64,000 nucleotides of DNA from Bartonella sp. DGB1 (lineage in GTDB: Bacteria > Pseudomonadota > Alphaproteobacteria > Rhizobiales > Rhizobiaceae), in NCBI RefSeq assembly GCF_041345015.1, contig NZ_CP166769.1, positions 62,001-126,000 of the forward strand, read 5' to 3'. A program made the translations under genes and the position numbers. The notes beneath the pieces are model-generated. The model saw only the letters and a program-made list of their open reading frames with translations. It was not told where the DNA came from and searched no databases. Positions 7,859-17,977 of this stretch are shown piece by piece. Every line of letters starts with the position of its first letter. Positions within the stretch are counted from its first letter, which is position 1.

Positions 7859-8260
7859 ATGGCACATGTTAAAAGAGGCGTTACCGCACACGCTAAACAC
7901 AAAAAAATATTAAAACAGGCTTCAGGATATTACGGACGTCGTAAAAATACTATCAGAGCAGCTAAAGCGGCTGTAGATCGTGCAAAACAATATGCTTATC
8001 GTGACCGTAAAAATCGCAAGCGTAATTTTCGCGCGTTATGGATACAGAGAATAAACGCAGCTGTTAGAGCTGAAGGCCTAACTTACGGACGTTTCATAGA
8101 TGGTTTATTAAAAGCTGGTGTAGAGGTAGATCGTAAAATATTGTCAGATCTAGCTATTCACGAGCCAGAGGCATTTTCTGCTTTAGTTGGTCAGGCAAAA
8201 AATGCTTTAGCATATTTAAAAGAAAAAGATCCTCAAGCTTTTAACGCTATTGTGGGATAA
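7859..8260 (+). CDS. rplT: 50S ribosomal protein L20
   Basis: Binds 23S rRNA early in large-subunit assembly and often represses its own operon. The 133-residue sequence starts [20 protein letters not shown] and has the basic helical N-terminus and globular part ([25 protein letters not shown]). It is slightly longer than the usual 117-120 residues because of a C-terminal extension after about residue 117. Ribosome-binding site AAGGAG. A strong terminator follows. Confidence 0.97.
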   Translation: MAHVKRGVTAHAKHKKILKQASGYYGRRKNTIRAAKAAVDRAKQYAYRDRKNRKRNFRALWIQRINAAVRAEGLTYGRFIDGLLKAGVEVDRKILSDLAIHEPEAFSALVGQAKNALAYLKEKDPQAFNAIVG

Positions 8261-8281
8261 TATTAAAAATTTTTTATTTTG

Positions 8282-8317
8282 ATCCCCGTACACAATTTTG
8301 GTGTGCGGGGATTTTTT
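8282..8317 (+). terminator. Rho-independent terminator after rplT
   Basis: A 12-bp stem (ATCCCCGTACAC with GTGTGCGGGGAT, one G-U pair) and a 7-base loop are followed by a run of six T. It ends the rpmI-rplT transcript 22 bases after the rplT stop codon. Confidence 0.9.
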
Positions 8318-8384
8318 CTAATATAGTTGTTAAATTAATATTTATCTGGAATTTAATATATTTATCTAAGAGCAGGATATAACA

Positions 8385-9467
8385 ATGGCAGATTTGAACC
8401 AATTAAAAAATGATGCAATTATTGAAATTAATAATGCAACGGATGAATCGTCTCTTGAAGCTGTTAGAGTAAATTTATTAGGCAAAAAAGGTATAATATC
8501 TGAAAAATTAAAAGAGCTGGGTCGAATGACCGCTGAAGATCGACAAATATATGGACCTATATTAAATCAATTAAAAGATAGTATTAACGAAGCTATTGTT
8601 ATCAAACGTAACGCTTTAAAGCAAGAAGCTATGAAATTACGACTTGAAAAGGAAAAGCTAGATATAACTTTATCAGTCTCGAATAGCCCTCTAATGCGCG
8701 GTTATATCCATCCCTTGACTAAAGTGATGGAAGAAATGCAGCAAATATTACAAGTTATGGGCTTTGATATTGCGGTTGGACCTGATATTGAAAATGATTA
8801 TTATAATTTTACCGCTTTAAATTTTCCAGAAGGTCATCCGGCGCGTGAGATGCATGATACATTTTTCTTTAATGATACTGCTGTTGGTGAAAAAAAGCTT
8901 TTAAGAACACATACTTCACCAGTACAAATACATACGATGGAGAGTAGAACACCCCCTATCAGAGTAATGATGCCAGGTAAGACTTATCGAGTTGATTCTG
9001 ATGCGACCCATTCTCCTATGTTTCACCAGCTTGAAGGGCTTTTAGTCGATAAAAATACTAATATAGCTCAATTAAAATGGTTGTTAGAAGAATTTTGTAA
9101 AAGTTTTTTTGAGGTTAAAAACTTAAAAATGCGTTTTCGTCCTTCTTTTTTTCCTTTTACCGAGCCATCGTTAGAGGTTGATATTCAATGTAAACGAGAT
9201 AACGATGGTAATATTTATATAGGAGAAGGTGAAAATTGGTTGGAGGTTCTTGGGTGTGGAATGGTTAATCCAAATGTTTTGCGTTTTGGCGGTATTGATC
9301 CTGATGTTTATCAGGGTTTTGCCTGGGGTATGGGTATAGATCGTTTTGCTATGTTAAAATATGGTATGTCTGATTTACGTGCTTTTTTTAATGGAGATAT
9401 TAGATGGTTATCTCACTATGGTTTTCGTCCTTTGGATTTACCTTCCTTATTATTAAATAATAATTAA
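8385..9467 (+). CDS. pheS: Phenylalanyl-tRNA synthetase alpha subunit
   Basis: Catalytic subunit of the alpha2-beta2 enzyme that charges tRNA-Phe. The 360-residue protein has an N-terminal coiled coil (about 1-95) and the class II core: [29 protein letters not shown] as motif 2 region (about 205-223), and the motif 3 segment [13 protein letters not shown] near 309-321. Ribosome-binding site AGCAGGA. pheT follows 25 bases downstream, so the two are co-transcribed. Confidence 0.97.
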   Translation: MADLNQLKNDAIIEINNATDESSLEAVRVNLLGKKGIISEKLKELGRMTAEDRQIYGPILNQLKDSINEAIVIKRNALKQEAMKLRLEKEKLDITLSVSNSPLMRGYIHPLTKVMEEMQQILQVMGFDIAVGPDIENDYYNFTALNFPEGHPAREMHDTFFFNDTAVGEKKLLRTHTSPVQIHTMESRTPPIRVMMPGKTYRVDSDATHSPMFHQLEGLLVDKNTNIAQLKWLLEEFCKSFFEVKNLKMRFRPSFFPFTEPSLEVDIQCKRDNDGNIYIGEGENWLEVLGCGMVNPNVLRFGGIDPDVYQGFAWGMGIDRFAMLKYGMSDLRAFFNGDIRWLSHYGFRPLDLPSLLLNNN

Positions 9468-9492
9468 TTTAATTGCTAGTATAGGTTATATT

Positions 9493-11892
9493 ATGAAATT
9501 TACATTTTCTTGGTTAAAAAAATATTTATTAACTCATAATTCTCTAGCAGAAATTACGAATAAACTTACTGAAATAGGTTTAGAAGTTGAGTCTGTAGAT
9601 GACTTTTCGCGTTATGAACCTTTTTTGGTAGCAGAAATTATTGCGACTGAAAAACATCCTGAAGCAGATAAATTACAATTAGTGACTTTAAATGTTGGTA
9701 AATCAGAGCCTATTAAGCTTGTTTGCGGTGCTAAAAATGCCCGTAAAGGGATAAAGGTCGTTTATGCTCCAGCAGGTACTTATATTCCGGGGTTAGATAT
9801 AACTTTATCAGTCGTCAAAATTCGTGGGGTTGAAAGTTGTGGTATGTTATGTTCCCTAAAAGAATTAAATTTAGGCGAAGATGATGGTGGTATTATAGAG
9901 TTGCCAGAAGAAAGTGTAATAGGAAGTAAATTTGCTGATTATGCAAAATTGATTGATCCCCTTATAGAAATAGGATTAACTCCTAATAGAGCAGATTGTA
10001 CTGGTGTGTATGGTATAGCTAGAGATTTAGCTGCAGCTGGAATGGGGCAGTTGCTTCCTTTAGCTGAGGAGGTTGTTAAAGGTGATTTTTCAGTTAATTT
10101 ATCTATTAAAGTAGAACAGGATGAAAATGCTTGTTTGGCTTTTACCTATAGAAAGATTAATAATATTAAGAATAATGATTCACCTGAATGGATGCAAAGA
10201 TATTTACGTGTAATAGGACAAAGAAATCTATCTGCCGTAGTAGATGTAACTAATTATTTTACTTTTGATATTGGTCGTCCTTTGCATGTTTTCGACGCTG
10301 ATAAAATAAAGGGTAATTTAGTGATTCGTAGAGCTAAAGAAGGTGAAGAATTCATAGCTTTAGATAACAATATTTATCAATTAACTTCTAACGATACAGT
10401 TATTTGTGATGAAGAGGGCATCATATCTTTAGCTGGTATTATTGGTGGCTTACGTACTGCTTGCGATAGGGACACTCGTTCAATTATTTTAGAATCTGCT
10501 TTATGGGATAGTCAAATGATTGCTATCACTGGTAGAAGGCTTGGTATTTCTACTGATGCACGTTATAGATTCGAGCGTGGTGTAGATGCTGCTTTGGTTG
10601 GATTTGGATTAGATGCAGCTAGTGCTATTATTTTAGAATTTTGCGGCGGTACTGCTAGTAATAAAACAGAAATATGGATACAGTCGAAAGAAAAATTAAC
10701 AGATAGAGAGTTAATTAATTTTGATTTAAACGAGGTAAAACGCTTATTAGGAATTGATGTAGATCCTGCAGAGATTGAAAAATATTTTTTAGCGTTAGGT
10801 TTTAAGTTGGAAAAACAGGAAGAATTTTGGCAAATAGTTCCACCTTCTTGGAGATATGATATTCAAAATACAGCAGATTTAGTTGAAGAGATAATGAGGT
10901 TATATGGAGTTGATAATATCAAGTCACAACCTCTAGATTGTTCTGGTAATTATAAATTATCTTCAGAGATTAACTTAGCTCGTAGTTTGGCAGCTTTAGG
11001 TTTAATGGAGAATGTAAATTATTCTTTTATTTCTGCTAAATATGCTGAATTATTTGGAGGTGGAGCAGATGAGTTAAAGTTATTAAATCCTATTTCTGCG
11101 GATATGTCTGATATGCGTCCTTCTTTACTGCCGGGCATGTTGGTTAATATGCAAAAAAATATTGATCGTGGGTACAATAATTTAGCCTTTTTTGAAATAG
11201 GAGATATTTATTTATCTACAGAGGCAAAAGGGCAGCTCAAAATGGCCGCTACCGTTAGACAAGGAAAAGAAAATTTAACTAGTTCAGAAAGATTATGGAA
11301 TAATGATATTAAAGATGTAACTTTATATGATGCTAAGATAGATGCTTTTACTATTATAGCTTCTTTAGGATTGCAGAGTGATTCAGTTCAAATAGATGCT
11401 AATCCTCCTAGTTATTATCACCCAGGTCGCGCTGGTGTATTAAAATTAGGCGCTAAAAATACTATCGGTTATTTTGGAGAGTTACATCCAGAAATAATAT
11501 CAGAAATGGGTTTATCAGGTGCTGTATGTGCTTGTGAAATATTTTTAGATAATATACCACAAACTAAAATTAAATCGAGTAAAACTAAGCCTAGATTAAC
11601 TTTACATAACTTACAGCCGGTTGTACGTGATTTTTCTTTTATTTTACCTGTAGAGACACCATCTATTAATTTAGTAAGATCGGTTAAAGGGGCAGATAAA
11701 AAGTTTATTAAAGAAGTGAAAATTTTTGACGTTTTTCAAGGTGGTAATTTAACAATAGATACTAAAGCTGTAGGTATAGAGGTAACATTGCAACCCGTCG
11801 AAAAAAGTTTTACAGATGCAGATATTGAAGAAATATCTAATAAGATTATTGCTGCAGTGAATAAACATACAGGTGCTATTTTACGTAGTTAA
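9493..11892 (+). CDS. pheT: Phenylalanyl-tRNA synthetase beta subunit
   Basis: Structural and editing subunit of PheRS, 799 residues as expected. In order: an N-terminal tRNA-binding OB-like domain (EIIATEKHPEADKLQLVTLN near 52-71), the B3/B4 editing region (RVIGQRNLSAVVDVTNYF), the B5 domain, a degenerate synthetase core (SLLPGMLVNMQKNIDRG) and a C-terminal anticodon-binding B8 domain ending in VEVTLQP and HTGAILRS. About 225 bases covering the last 114 bases of the gene and its downstream flank are repeated in decayed form behind it. Confidence 0.97.
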   Translation: MKFTFSWLKKYLLTHNSLAEITNKLTEIGLEVESVDDFSRYEPFLVAEIIATEKHPEADKLQLVTLNVGKSEPIKLVCGAKNARKGIKVVYAPAGTYIPGLDITLSVVKIRGVESCGMLCSLKELNLGEDDGGIIELPEESVIGSKFADYAKLIDPLIEIGLTPNRADCTGVYGIARDLAAAGMGQLLPLAEEVVKGDFSVNLSIKVEQDENACLAFTYRKINNIKNNDSPEWMQRYLRVIGQRNLSAVVDVTNYFTFDIGRPLHVFDADKIKGNLVIRRAKEGEEFIALDNNIYQLTSNDTVICDEEGIISLAGIIGGLRTACDRDTRSIILESALWDSQMIAITGRRLGISTDARYRFERGVDAALVGFGLDAASAIILEFCGGTASNKTEIWIQSKEKLTDRELINFDLNEVKRLLGIDVDPAEIEKYFLALGFKLEKQEEFWQIVPPSWRYDIQNTADLVEEIMRLYGVDNIKSQPLDCSGNYKLSSEINLARSLAALGLMENVNYSFISAKYAELFGGGADELKLLNPISADMSDMRPSLLPGMLVNMQKNIDRGYNNLAFFEIGDIYLSTEAKGQLKMAATVRQGKENLTSSERLWNNDIKDVTLYDAKIDAFTIIASLGLQSDSVQIDANPPSYYHPGRAGVLKLGAKNTIGYFGELHPEIISEMGLSGAVCACEIFLDNIPQTKIKSSKTKPRLTLHNLQPVVRDFSFILPVETPSINLVRSVKGADKKFIKEVKIFDVFQGGNLTIDTKAVGIEVTLQPVEKSFTDADIEEISNKIIAAVNKHTGAILRS

Positions 11893-12335
11893 TCTTAATC
11901 CTAGGAGTGGGGTACATGAATTATGTCTAATTATAAGTTGGTATTTTAGTAGGTTTGAAGTGGGTTAATTTTTTATACGCTAGATTTAATGATCATGGAG
12001 TTCATTGAGGTAATTTATAACCCGTAGAAAGCTTTACTGATGTAGATATTAAAAAATATCTAATAAGATTATTACCACAGTTAATAAACATACAGGTGTT
12101 ATTTTACGTAGTTAATCTTAATCCTAGAAGTAGGGTACGTGAATTATGTCTAATTATAAGTTGGTATTTTAGTAGGTTTGAAGCAGGTTAATTTTTTATA
12201 CGCTAGATTTAATGATCATGGAGTTCCTTGAGGTAATTTATAGCCAGTAGAACGTTTACTGATGTGGATATTAAAAAATATCTAATAAGATTATTATCGC
12301 AGTTAGTAATCATACAGGCGTTAATTAATTAGCTA
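11779..12335 (+). repeat. Degenerate tandem repeat of the pheT tail (about 2.4 copies)
   Basis: Unit A (11779-12006) contains the true pheT 3' end and about 114 bases of flank. Unit B (12007-12229) repeats it at a period of 228, and unit C (from 12230) repeats again at 223 and fades near 12335. Shared landmarks are ATACAGG, TTTACGTAGTTAATCTTAAT, AATTATGTCTAATTATAAG and ATTTAATGATCATGGAGTTC. Units B and C share a one-base deletion (GATATTAAAAAATATC), so C was copied from B, or both from one altered unit. The 471-base pheT-12364 gap is entirely explained by this repeat and a short tail. Confidence 0.9.
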
Positions 12336-12363
12336 AGGTTGGTCATCAGGTAATTTATATTAG

Positions 12364-13362
12364 TTATTCATTTATTGCTGGTGGATAGATTCCGGTAGCT
12401 CTGAAGCGCTTTAAATTTTCTTGTAAGAATATTTCTAATGACTGTGGGGTTATATCGTAATATTCGAATGTTTTCCCGTTACTTTTTGCGGTAGGAGATA
12501 AAATATTATCTGTTTGTAGAGATAAGATAAAATCTTTACTTATTACAGGTGGCTTTTTATTTATTTTGCTTATGAATTCAAAGAACCCTGCTAAAAAATA
12601 TGATAATTGCACAGATATAGGAATAAAATATCTTTTCCTATTAATATTTTTCAAAATAATATTGCAGATTTCTTTTACTGTTAGTGTTTTTGGGCCAGCT
12701 AATTCAAATATTTTCTTATCAATATTCATATTTTCAATAATTTTTGCCGTCATTAAGGCTACATCTTTAACATAAACTGGTTGTATTTTATTTTTTCCGT
12801 GGTTTATTAAAGGGATGAAGGGTAAATAACAAAAACTATTTGCTACTTTGTAAAAACTTTTATCTTCTCTACCAAACATAATAGCTGGTCTTATTATAAT
12901 AGAGTCAGGATAATATTGTCTTACATTTTTTTCTCCGGCAGCTTTTGATCTGGCGAATGAACTTTTAGCTAGTTCATTCGATCCAAGGGCAGAAAAATGT
13001 ATCAGCGGAACTTTTAAATGTGAGCATATTTCCGCAACTAATCTTGCTCCTTCAACATTCACTGCTTTAAATGTTTGTTTGCCTCGTTCATAAGATATGC
13101 TTATTAAATTTATAATAACATCAGCGTCTTTTAATACTTTATGGATAGTTTGTGGATATCTTATATTAGCTTTTATTATTTGAATTTGCCCTACTTTGCC
13201 TAATTGTATCAATTCAGCTTTTTTTTCAGGGTTTCTAGATACTATTCTTATGCGATAACCTTGTTTAGCAAGAGTAGCGACTATATATCTTCCAACAAAA
13301 CCCGATCCTCCTAGAACGGTTATCAGTTTATTGTTAGAAAAACAACATTTTTCCATCGACAT
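12364..13362 (-). CDS. NAD(P)-binding protein, NDUFA9-like short-chain dehydrogenase/epimerase family
   Basis: A 332-residue extended SDR protein related to the NDUFA9/39-kDa accessory subunit of mitochondrial complex I, which binds NADPH without clear catalysis. The nucleotide-binding GGSGFVGRYI lies at 18-27, followed by an acidic/basic cofactor loop (IRIVSRNPEK), VIINLISI near 81-88, and IIRPAIMFG near 155-163. Whether it joins complex I or is an independent reductase cannot be told from sequence. It is divergent from lepA and convergent with pheT. Confidence 0.78.
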   Translation of the reverse strand: MSMEKCCFSNNKLITVLGGSGFVGRYIVATLAKQGYRIRIVSRNPEKKAELIQLGKVGQIQIIKANIRYPQTIHKVLKDADVIINLISISYERGKQTFKAVNVEGARLVAEICSHLKVPLIHFSALGSNELAKSSFARSKAAGEKNVRQYYPDSIIIRPAIMFGREDKSFYKVANSFCYLPFIPLINHGKNKIQPVYVKDVALMTAKIIENMNIDKKIFELAGPKTLTVKEICNIILKNINRKRYFIPISVQLSYFLAGFFEFISKINKKPPVISKDFILSLQTDNILSPTAKSNGKTFEYYDITPQSLEIFLQENLKRFRATGIYPPAINE

Positions 13363-13526
13363 TTAATACTCCAATATCTCTATTATATGTATAACCTAAA
13401 AAATAGCAAGTCAATTCAATTTACATAGGATATAAGATAAGATTTGATAAATTGCAATCTATAAGTTAAATTGGTAGGTAATGGTTGTACACTATTCAGA
13501 GATAAAATAATTAGGTATAATAGCTT

Positions 13527-15335
13527 ATGGTAACAAAATTAGAACATATAAGAAACTTTTCTATTGTAGCGCATATCGATCATGGAAAATCAACCTTAGC
13601 TGACCGTTTGATACAAATAACAGGCGGTTTAGAAACTAGGGAGATGAAAGAGCAAATCCTCGATTCAATGGATATTGAACGTGAAAGAGGTATAACAATT
13701 AAAGCTCAAACGGTTAGATTAAATTATACAGCTAAAGATGGTCAAAAATATATTTTAAACTTGATGGATACGCCAGGGCATGTGGATTTTGCTTATGAAG
13801 TATCACGTTCTATAGCTGCATGCGAAGGATCATTACTAGTAGTTGATGCCTCACAGGGCGTAGAAGCGCAGACTTTAGCAAATGTATATCAAGCTATTGA
13901 TAATAATCATGAAATATTAGTGGTTTTGAATAAAGTAGATTTACCTGCTGCGGAACCTGAACGAGTTAAAGCGCAAATCGAAGAGGTAGTAGGTATAGAT
14001 GCAACTAATTCGGTGGAGATTTCTGCTAAAACAGGTTTAGGTATTGAGAATGTATTAGAGGCAATAGTTAAGCAATTACCAGCTCCTACTGTAGGTGACA
14101 TAAATGCTCCGTTGAAAGCTATGTTAGTTGATAGTTGGTATGATAGCTATCTGGGCGTGATAGTATTAGTAAGAGTTATCGATGGCTTTTTAAAAAAAGG
14201 GCAAACTATTCGTATGTTAGGGACAGGAGCTAAATATCCTGTAGAGCGCGTAGGTGTTTTTACTCCTAAAATGTTAGCGGTAGATAGTTTAACGCCTGGT
14301 GAAATTGGTTTTATTACTGCTTCTATTAAAGAAGTTGCTGACACTAAAGTCGGTGATACAATAACCTTAGATAGTCGCCCGACTGAGAAACCATTGGATG
14401 GGTTTAAATCTGTGCAACCGGTAGTATTTTGTGGGTTATTTCCAATAGATGCTGCTGATTTCGAGCAATTAAGGGCCGCAATGGGTAAATTGCGTTTAAA
14501 TGATGCTAGTTTTTCTTTTGAAATGGAAACATCGGCTGCCCTAGGCTTTGGTTTTAGATGTGGTTTTTTAGGTCTGTTGCATTTAGAAATTATTCAAGAG
14601 CGTTTAGAGCGTGAATTTAATTTGAATCTTATAGCAACGGCTCCTTCTGTTGTTTATCGTATGACAATGCTAGATGGTTCCATTAAAGAGTTACATAATC
14701 CTGCCGATATGCCAGAAGTGATGAAAATCACTGCAATTGAAGAGCCTTGGATTAGAGCATCAATTATGACGCCAAATGATTATTTAGGTGCTATATTGAA
14801 ATTATGTCAGGAAAGACGCGGAATTCAAATAGATTTATCATATATTGGTACCAGGGCTATGGTTTCTTATGATTTACCATTAAATGAAGTGGTTTTTGAT
14901 TTTTATGATAGATTAAAATCTATTTCTAAGGGTTATGCATCATTTGATTATCAGATTATTGATTATCGTGAAGGTGATCTAGTAAAAATGTCTATATTAG
15001 TTAATGGAGAAACAGTTGATGCATTATCTGTTTTAGTTCATAGATCTGCGGCTGAAAAAAGGGGCAGAAATATGGTAGAAAAGTTAAAGGATTTAATATC
15101 GCCGCATATGTTTCAGATTCCAATTCAGGCTGCTATAGGCGGTAAAATTGTTGCAAGAGAAACTATCCGTGCTTTACGTAAAGATGTTACAGCTAAATGT
15201 TATGGTGGTGATGTTTCTAGAAAAAGAAAATTATTAGAGAAGCAAAAAGAAGGTAAGAAAAAGATGAGGCAATTCGGTAAAGTAGAAATACCGCAAGAAG
15301 CCTTTATTCAAGCTTTAAAAATGAGTGATAAATAA
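13527..15335 (+). CDS. lepA: Elongation factor 4 (LepA GTPase)
   Basis: Ribosome-dependent translational GTPase. The 602-residue protein has G1 AHIDHGKST at 15-23, the switch [24 protein letters not shown], then EF-G-like domains and the LepA-specific C-terminal domain ([20 protein letters not shown] and onward). Length is normal. No EF-G domain IV is seen, as expected for EF4. A decayed partial copy of its last 204 bases lies behind it. Confidence 0.97.
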   Translation: MVTKLEHIRNFSIVAHIDHGKSTLADRLIQITGGLETREMKEQILDSMDIERERGITIKAQTVRLNYTAKDGQKYILNLMDTPGHVDFAYEVSRSIAACEGSLLVVDASQGVEAQTLANVYQAIDNNHEILVVLNKVDLPAAEPERVKAQIEEVVGIDATNSVEISAKTGLGIENVLEAIVKQLPAPTVGDINAPLKAMLVDSWYDSYLGVIVLVRVIDGFLKKGQTIRMLGTGAKYPVERVGVFTPKMLAVDSLTPGEIGFITASIKEVADTKVGDTITLDSRPTEKPLDGFKSVQPVVFCGLFPIDAADFEQLRAAMGKLRLNDASFSFEMETSAALGFGFRCGFLGLLHLEIIQERLEREFNLNLIATAPSVVYRMTMLDGSIKELHNPADMPEVMKITAIEEPWIRASIMTPNDYLGAILKLCQERRGIQIDLSYIGTRAMVSYDLPLNEVVFDFYDRLKSISKGYASFDYQIIDYREGDLVKMSILVNGETVDALSVLVHRSAAEKRGRNMVEKLKDLISPHMFQIPIQAAIGGKIVARETIRALRKDVTAKCYGGDVSRKRKLLEKQKEGKKKMRQFGKVEIPQEAFIQALKMSDK

Positions 15336-15379
15336 TATATAAATTGTAAGTGTTACAACGTTAAAAGGATGGTTAATTA

Positions 15380-15577
15380 TCTACAGGTGGTAATATTTAT
15401 AAGGAAAATAATTCACTCTTTACTCAAAGATATTCTAGATAAATGCCGTAGTGATGATGTTTTTTGAAAAGAAAATTATAAGAGAAACAAAAAGAAGGTA
15501 AGAAAAAGATATTACAATTTGGTAATAGAAAACTCTACAAGAATAGCTATTCAAGTCTTGAAGATGAGAGGTAATAG
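15380..15577 (+). pseudogene. Decayed tandem copy of the lepA 3' end
   Basis: From about 15380 the sequence aligns with lepA 15132-15335 at a shift of about 245 bases. Good blocks are GAAAATTATAAGAGAAACAA versus GAAAATTATTAGAGAAGCAA and AAGAAGGTAAGAAAAAGAT, which is identical. Frames are broken and divergence is higher than in the pheT repeats, suggesting an older event. A short terminator-like hairpin has formed in its final part. Confidence 0.8.
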
Positions 15578-15600
15578 TAATTTATCTCTCATCTTTTGTG
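15563..15600 (+). terminator. Probable terminator behind lepA and its decayed copy
   Basis: An 8-bp perfect stem (GATGAGAG with CTCTCATC) with a 15-base loop is followed by TTTTGTGTTTT. The left arm lies in sequence derived from the lepA tail copy. It would end lepA transcription before the convergent infC gene. Confidence 0.55.
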
Positions 15601-15613
15601 TTTTATAATGATA

Positions 15614-16150
15614 TTAACGTGGAGCTAATATCATTATCATTTGTCGCCCTTCCATACTAGGCTCTAATTCTGTTTTTGCGACTTCAGCTGTTTCATCTTT
15701 TACTTTTACTAATAGTTTCATGCCTAATTCTTGGTGAGCAAATTCTCTACCTCTGAATCTTAAAGTGACTTTTACTTTATCACCATCCGCTAGAAATCTA
15801 TTAATGGCTTTCATTTTGACATTGTAATCATTTGTGTCAATATTAGGTCGCATTTTAATTTCTTTTAGATCAACAGTTTTCTGTTTTTTACGTGCTTCTG
15901 CTGCTTTTTTTTGATTTTGATATTTTAATTTACCTAAATCTATAATTTTACATACTGGTGGGGTAGCGTTAGGTACAATTTCCACTAAATCTAAGTTAGC
16001 TTCATCTGCCATATTTTGGGCTTCTTGTTTGCTTATTATACCAATATTTTGCCCTTCTGCATTGATGAGTTGTACTTGGGGTACGCGGATATCTGCGTTC
16101 GCTCTGGGTCCTTCTTTAGAAGGGATGGTCGCTCTGGGTGATCGACGAAT
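15614..16150 (-). CDS. infC: Translation initiation factor IF-3, probable AUU start
   Basis: Prevents premature subunit joining and monitors start-codon choice. Seen are the N-terminal domain ([20 protein letters not shown]), the lysine-rich linker, and the C-terminal rRNA-binding domain ([19 protein letters not shown]). Two starts are possible. The ATG at 16156 lies only 3 bases from the AGGAG site. The ATT at 16150 lies 9 bases away and gives the MRRS-type N-terminus typical of alphaproteobacterial IF-3. AUU is the known autoregulated start of infC in E. coli and others, so ATT is preferred here. It is separated from rpmI-rplT. Confidence 0.93.
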   Translation of the reverse strand: MRRSPRATIPSKEGPRANADIRVPQVQLINAEGQNIGIISKQEAQNMADEANLDLVEIVPNATPPVCKIIDLGKLKYQNQKKAAEARKKQKTVDLKEIKMRPNIDTNDYNVKMKAINRFLADGDKVKVTLRFRGREFAHQELGMKLLVKVKDETAEVAKTELEPSMEGRQMIMILAPR

Positions 16151-16342
16151 ATTCATAGGCTCCTCAAAAGTAGTTTACGCGAAAAATTAATTATCTTGCA
16201 TGTTAACAAATTTCTTTTATATTTGTTGCAAAATTAAGTTTAAATATGACATAGTAAAAGGTTCCAGGCAAGCATAAACTTGTAAAAATACGTTATTTTT
16301 GCTATAGTTTAGTCAATTTAAACAGTAATTTAGAGAGAGAAT

Positions 16343-17119
16343 ATGCAAAAAACAGCCCAAATATCAATCATTGATGATATAGCCATTGCTGTGCGATCAA
16401 GAATATCAAATAATAATAATATTCATTTGATGTGGTGTGGAGGTTATCGTACATCTATGTTAAGTGGAAAGGCTTCAGCAATTGATACATATGCTGAATC
16501 TAAAGATCTTTCGTACCTAAGGTGGGATTATGCCGGTCATGGTGAATCTGCGGGGGATTTTTTTCAGCAAAATTTTTCTAGTTGGTTAGAGCAGGCTTAT
16601 CAATTGTATAAAACTAATATTTCAGCACCGTTATTGCTAATAGGGAGTTCTCTCGGTGGCTGGATAAGTTTATGTTTAGCTCAAAAATTGATTAAAGAAG
16701 GACGAAAAATCGCCGGTATTTTGTTAATAGCACCAGCAATAGATTTTACTACCCGCTTATTATTGCCATCTTTGTCAGAAAAAGATCAAGATACATTAAA
16801 TCAACAAGGATTTATTTTATATGGTAATCCTTGGAATTTTATGATGCCATTTACTAAAAATTTTATAGAGGACTCTAAAAAACATCTATTATTAACAAAA
16901 AACTTGCAATTTCAGTGTCCTATCCATATTATACATGGATTAAAAGATGAAATAATTCCTTTTTCACATATAGAATATTGTTTAAGTCATTTGCCAAGAG
17001 ATAATGTAACTGTTACAACCATTGCGGATGGTGATCATCGATTATCTAGACCGGAGGATTTAAGCAAAATTATAAGGATTTTAGATAATATGGTAATTGA
17101 AAATGCAGTTTTTTCGTAA
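16343..17119 (+). CDS. Alpha/beta hydrolase
   Basis: A 258-residue serine hydrolase of the alpha/beta fold. The nucleophile elbow GSSLGG places the serine at S103; the likely acid is D202 in HGLKDEIIPF, and the histidine is H232 in DGDHRLS. YAGHGES near 63-69 fits the oxyanion-side loop. Substrate is unknown; palmitoyl thioesterase-like (ABHD10) and peptidase S33 relatives are possible. It overlaps the following YgjP-like gene and is divergent from infC. Confidence 0.85.
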   Translation: MQKTAQISIIDDIAIAVRSRISNNNNIHLMWCGGYRTSMLSGKASAIDTYAESKDLSYLRWDYAGHGESAGDFFQQNFSSWLEQAYQLYKTNISAPLLLIGSSLGGWISLCLAQKLIKEGRKIAGILLIAPAIDFTTRLLLPSLSEKDQDTLNQQGFILYGNPWNFMMPFTKNFIEDSKKHLLLTKNLQFQCPIHIIHGLKDEIIPFSHIEYCLSHLPRDNVTVTTIADGDHRLSRPEDLSKIIRILDNMVIENAVFS

Positions 17120-17876
17120 AATATTTCCTGCAAAGAAAACTGTAACCAACGGTTTAATTGGCAATATGATTATTGAAAATCATAAATTGCCTATTATTGT
17201 AAAAGAAAATAAAAAAGCTAAACGAATAATTTTAAGACTTTCACCTGATAGAGCTCAGGTGAAAGTGACTGTACCGGTGGGCTGTGAAAAATTAGAGCTT
17301 AACTCATTCATTGAGAATAATAGACTATGGATAAATAATAGAATTAGAAAAGACGTAGAGTCTGGATTAGTAGGTAAATTCACTTGTCAAGAAAATGGTT
17401 TTATTCTATTTAAAGGAGTTAAGCATCAGTTGGTTAAAGGTGAGGGTAGAGGGTTAACGAAGGTATCTGTTGATAAATATGGTAATCCAGTAATAATTAT
17501 CTATGGGGATGAACGTCATTGGTCGAGAAGAATAGCTGATTTTTTAAAAAAAGAAGCCCGAAAAGAAATACAATCTTTTGTTAAAATATTTTCACAAAAA
17601 CTAGGGGTTAGTCCGACTAGCCTAAATTATAAAGATACTAAAAGTAGATGGGGGTCTTGCACTAGTGATGGATCATTGAGTTTTTCTTGGCGTATAGTTA
17701 TGGCGCCGCCTTTTGTGCTGAAATATTTAGTAGCTCATGAAATGTCACATTTATTAGAGATGAATCATAGTGAGAGATTTTGGAAAATATGTAAAAAATT
17801 GGATCAAAATATGGAGAAAGGAAGAGAATGGTTAAAGCAACATGGATATCTATTGTTTAAATTGGAGATATCTTAA
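17103..17876 (+). CDS. YgjP-family metallopeptidase (DUF45)
   Basis: A protein of about 257 residues in the YgjP/WLM-like zinc metallopeptidase group. The zinc motif is VAHEMSHLLEMNHSERFW (HExxH plus a downstream histidine and the NHSxxFW signature), preceded by the family segment TKSRWGSCTSDGSLSFSWR. The ATG at 17103 is preferred; the frame also contains a TTG at 17097. It starts within the end of the hydrolase gene, suggesting coupled translation. Its physiological substrate is unknown. Confidence 0.9.
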   Translation: MQFFRKIFPAKKTVTNGLIGNMIIENHKLPIIVKENKKAKRIILRLSPDRAQVKVTVPVGCEKLELNSFIENNRLWINNRIRKDVESGLVGKFTCQENGFILFKGVKHQLVKGEGRGLTKVSVDKYGNPVIIIYGDERHWSRRIADFLKKEARKEIQSFVKIFSQKLGVSPTSLNYKDTKSRWGSCTSDGSLSFSWRIVMAPPFVLKYLVAHEMSHLLEMNHSERFWKICKKLDQNMEKGREWLKQHGYLLFKLEIS

Positions 17877-17977
17877 TATTTTTAAGTTAAGTTAATAGTT
17901 TTAACTATTTTAGTTATAAAATCTTAATATTTTTAACTTATTCTGTTTGTTAATATTTTTTATTAAAGAGTCTTCAA

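Noticed and set aside
12007-12335. A new small gene downstream of pheT
   Set aside because: The protein-like pieces are broken copies of the PheT C-terminus; no intact frame or start exists.
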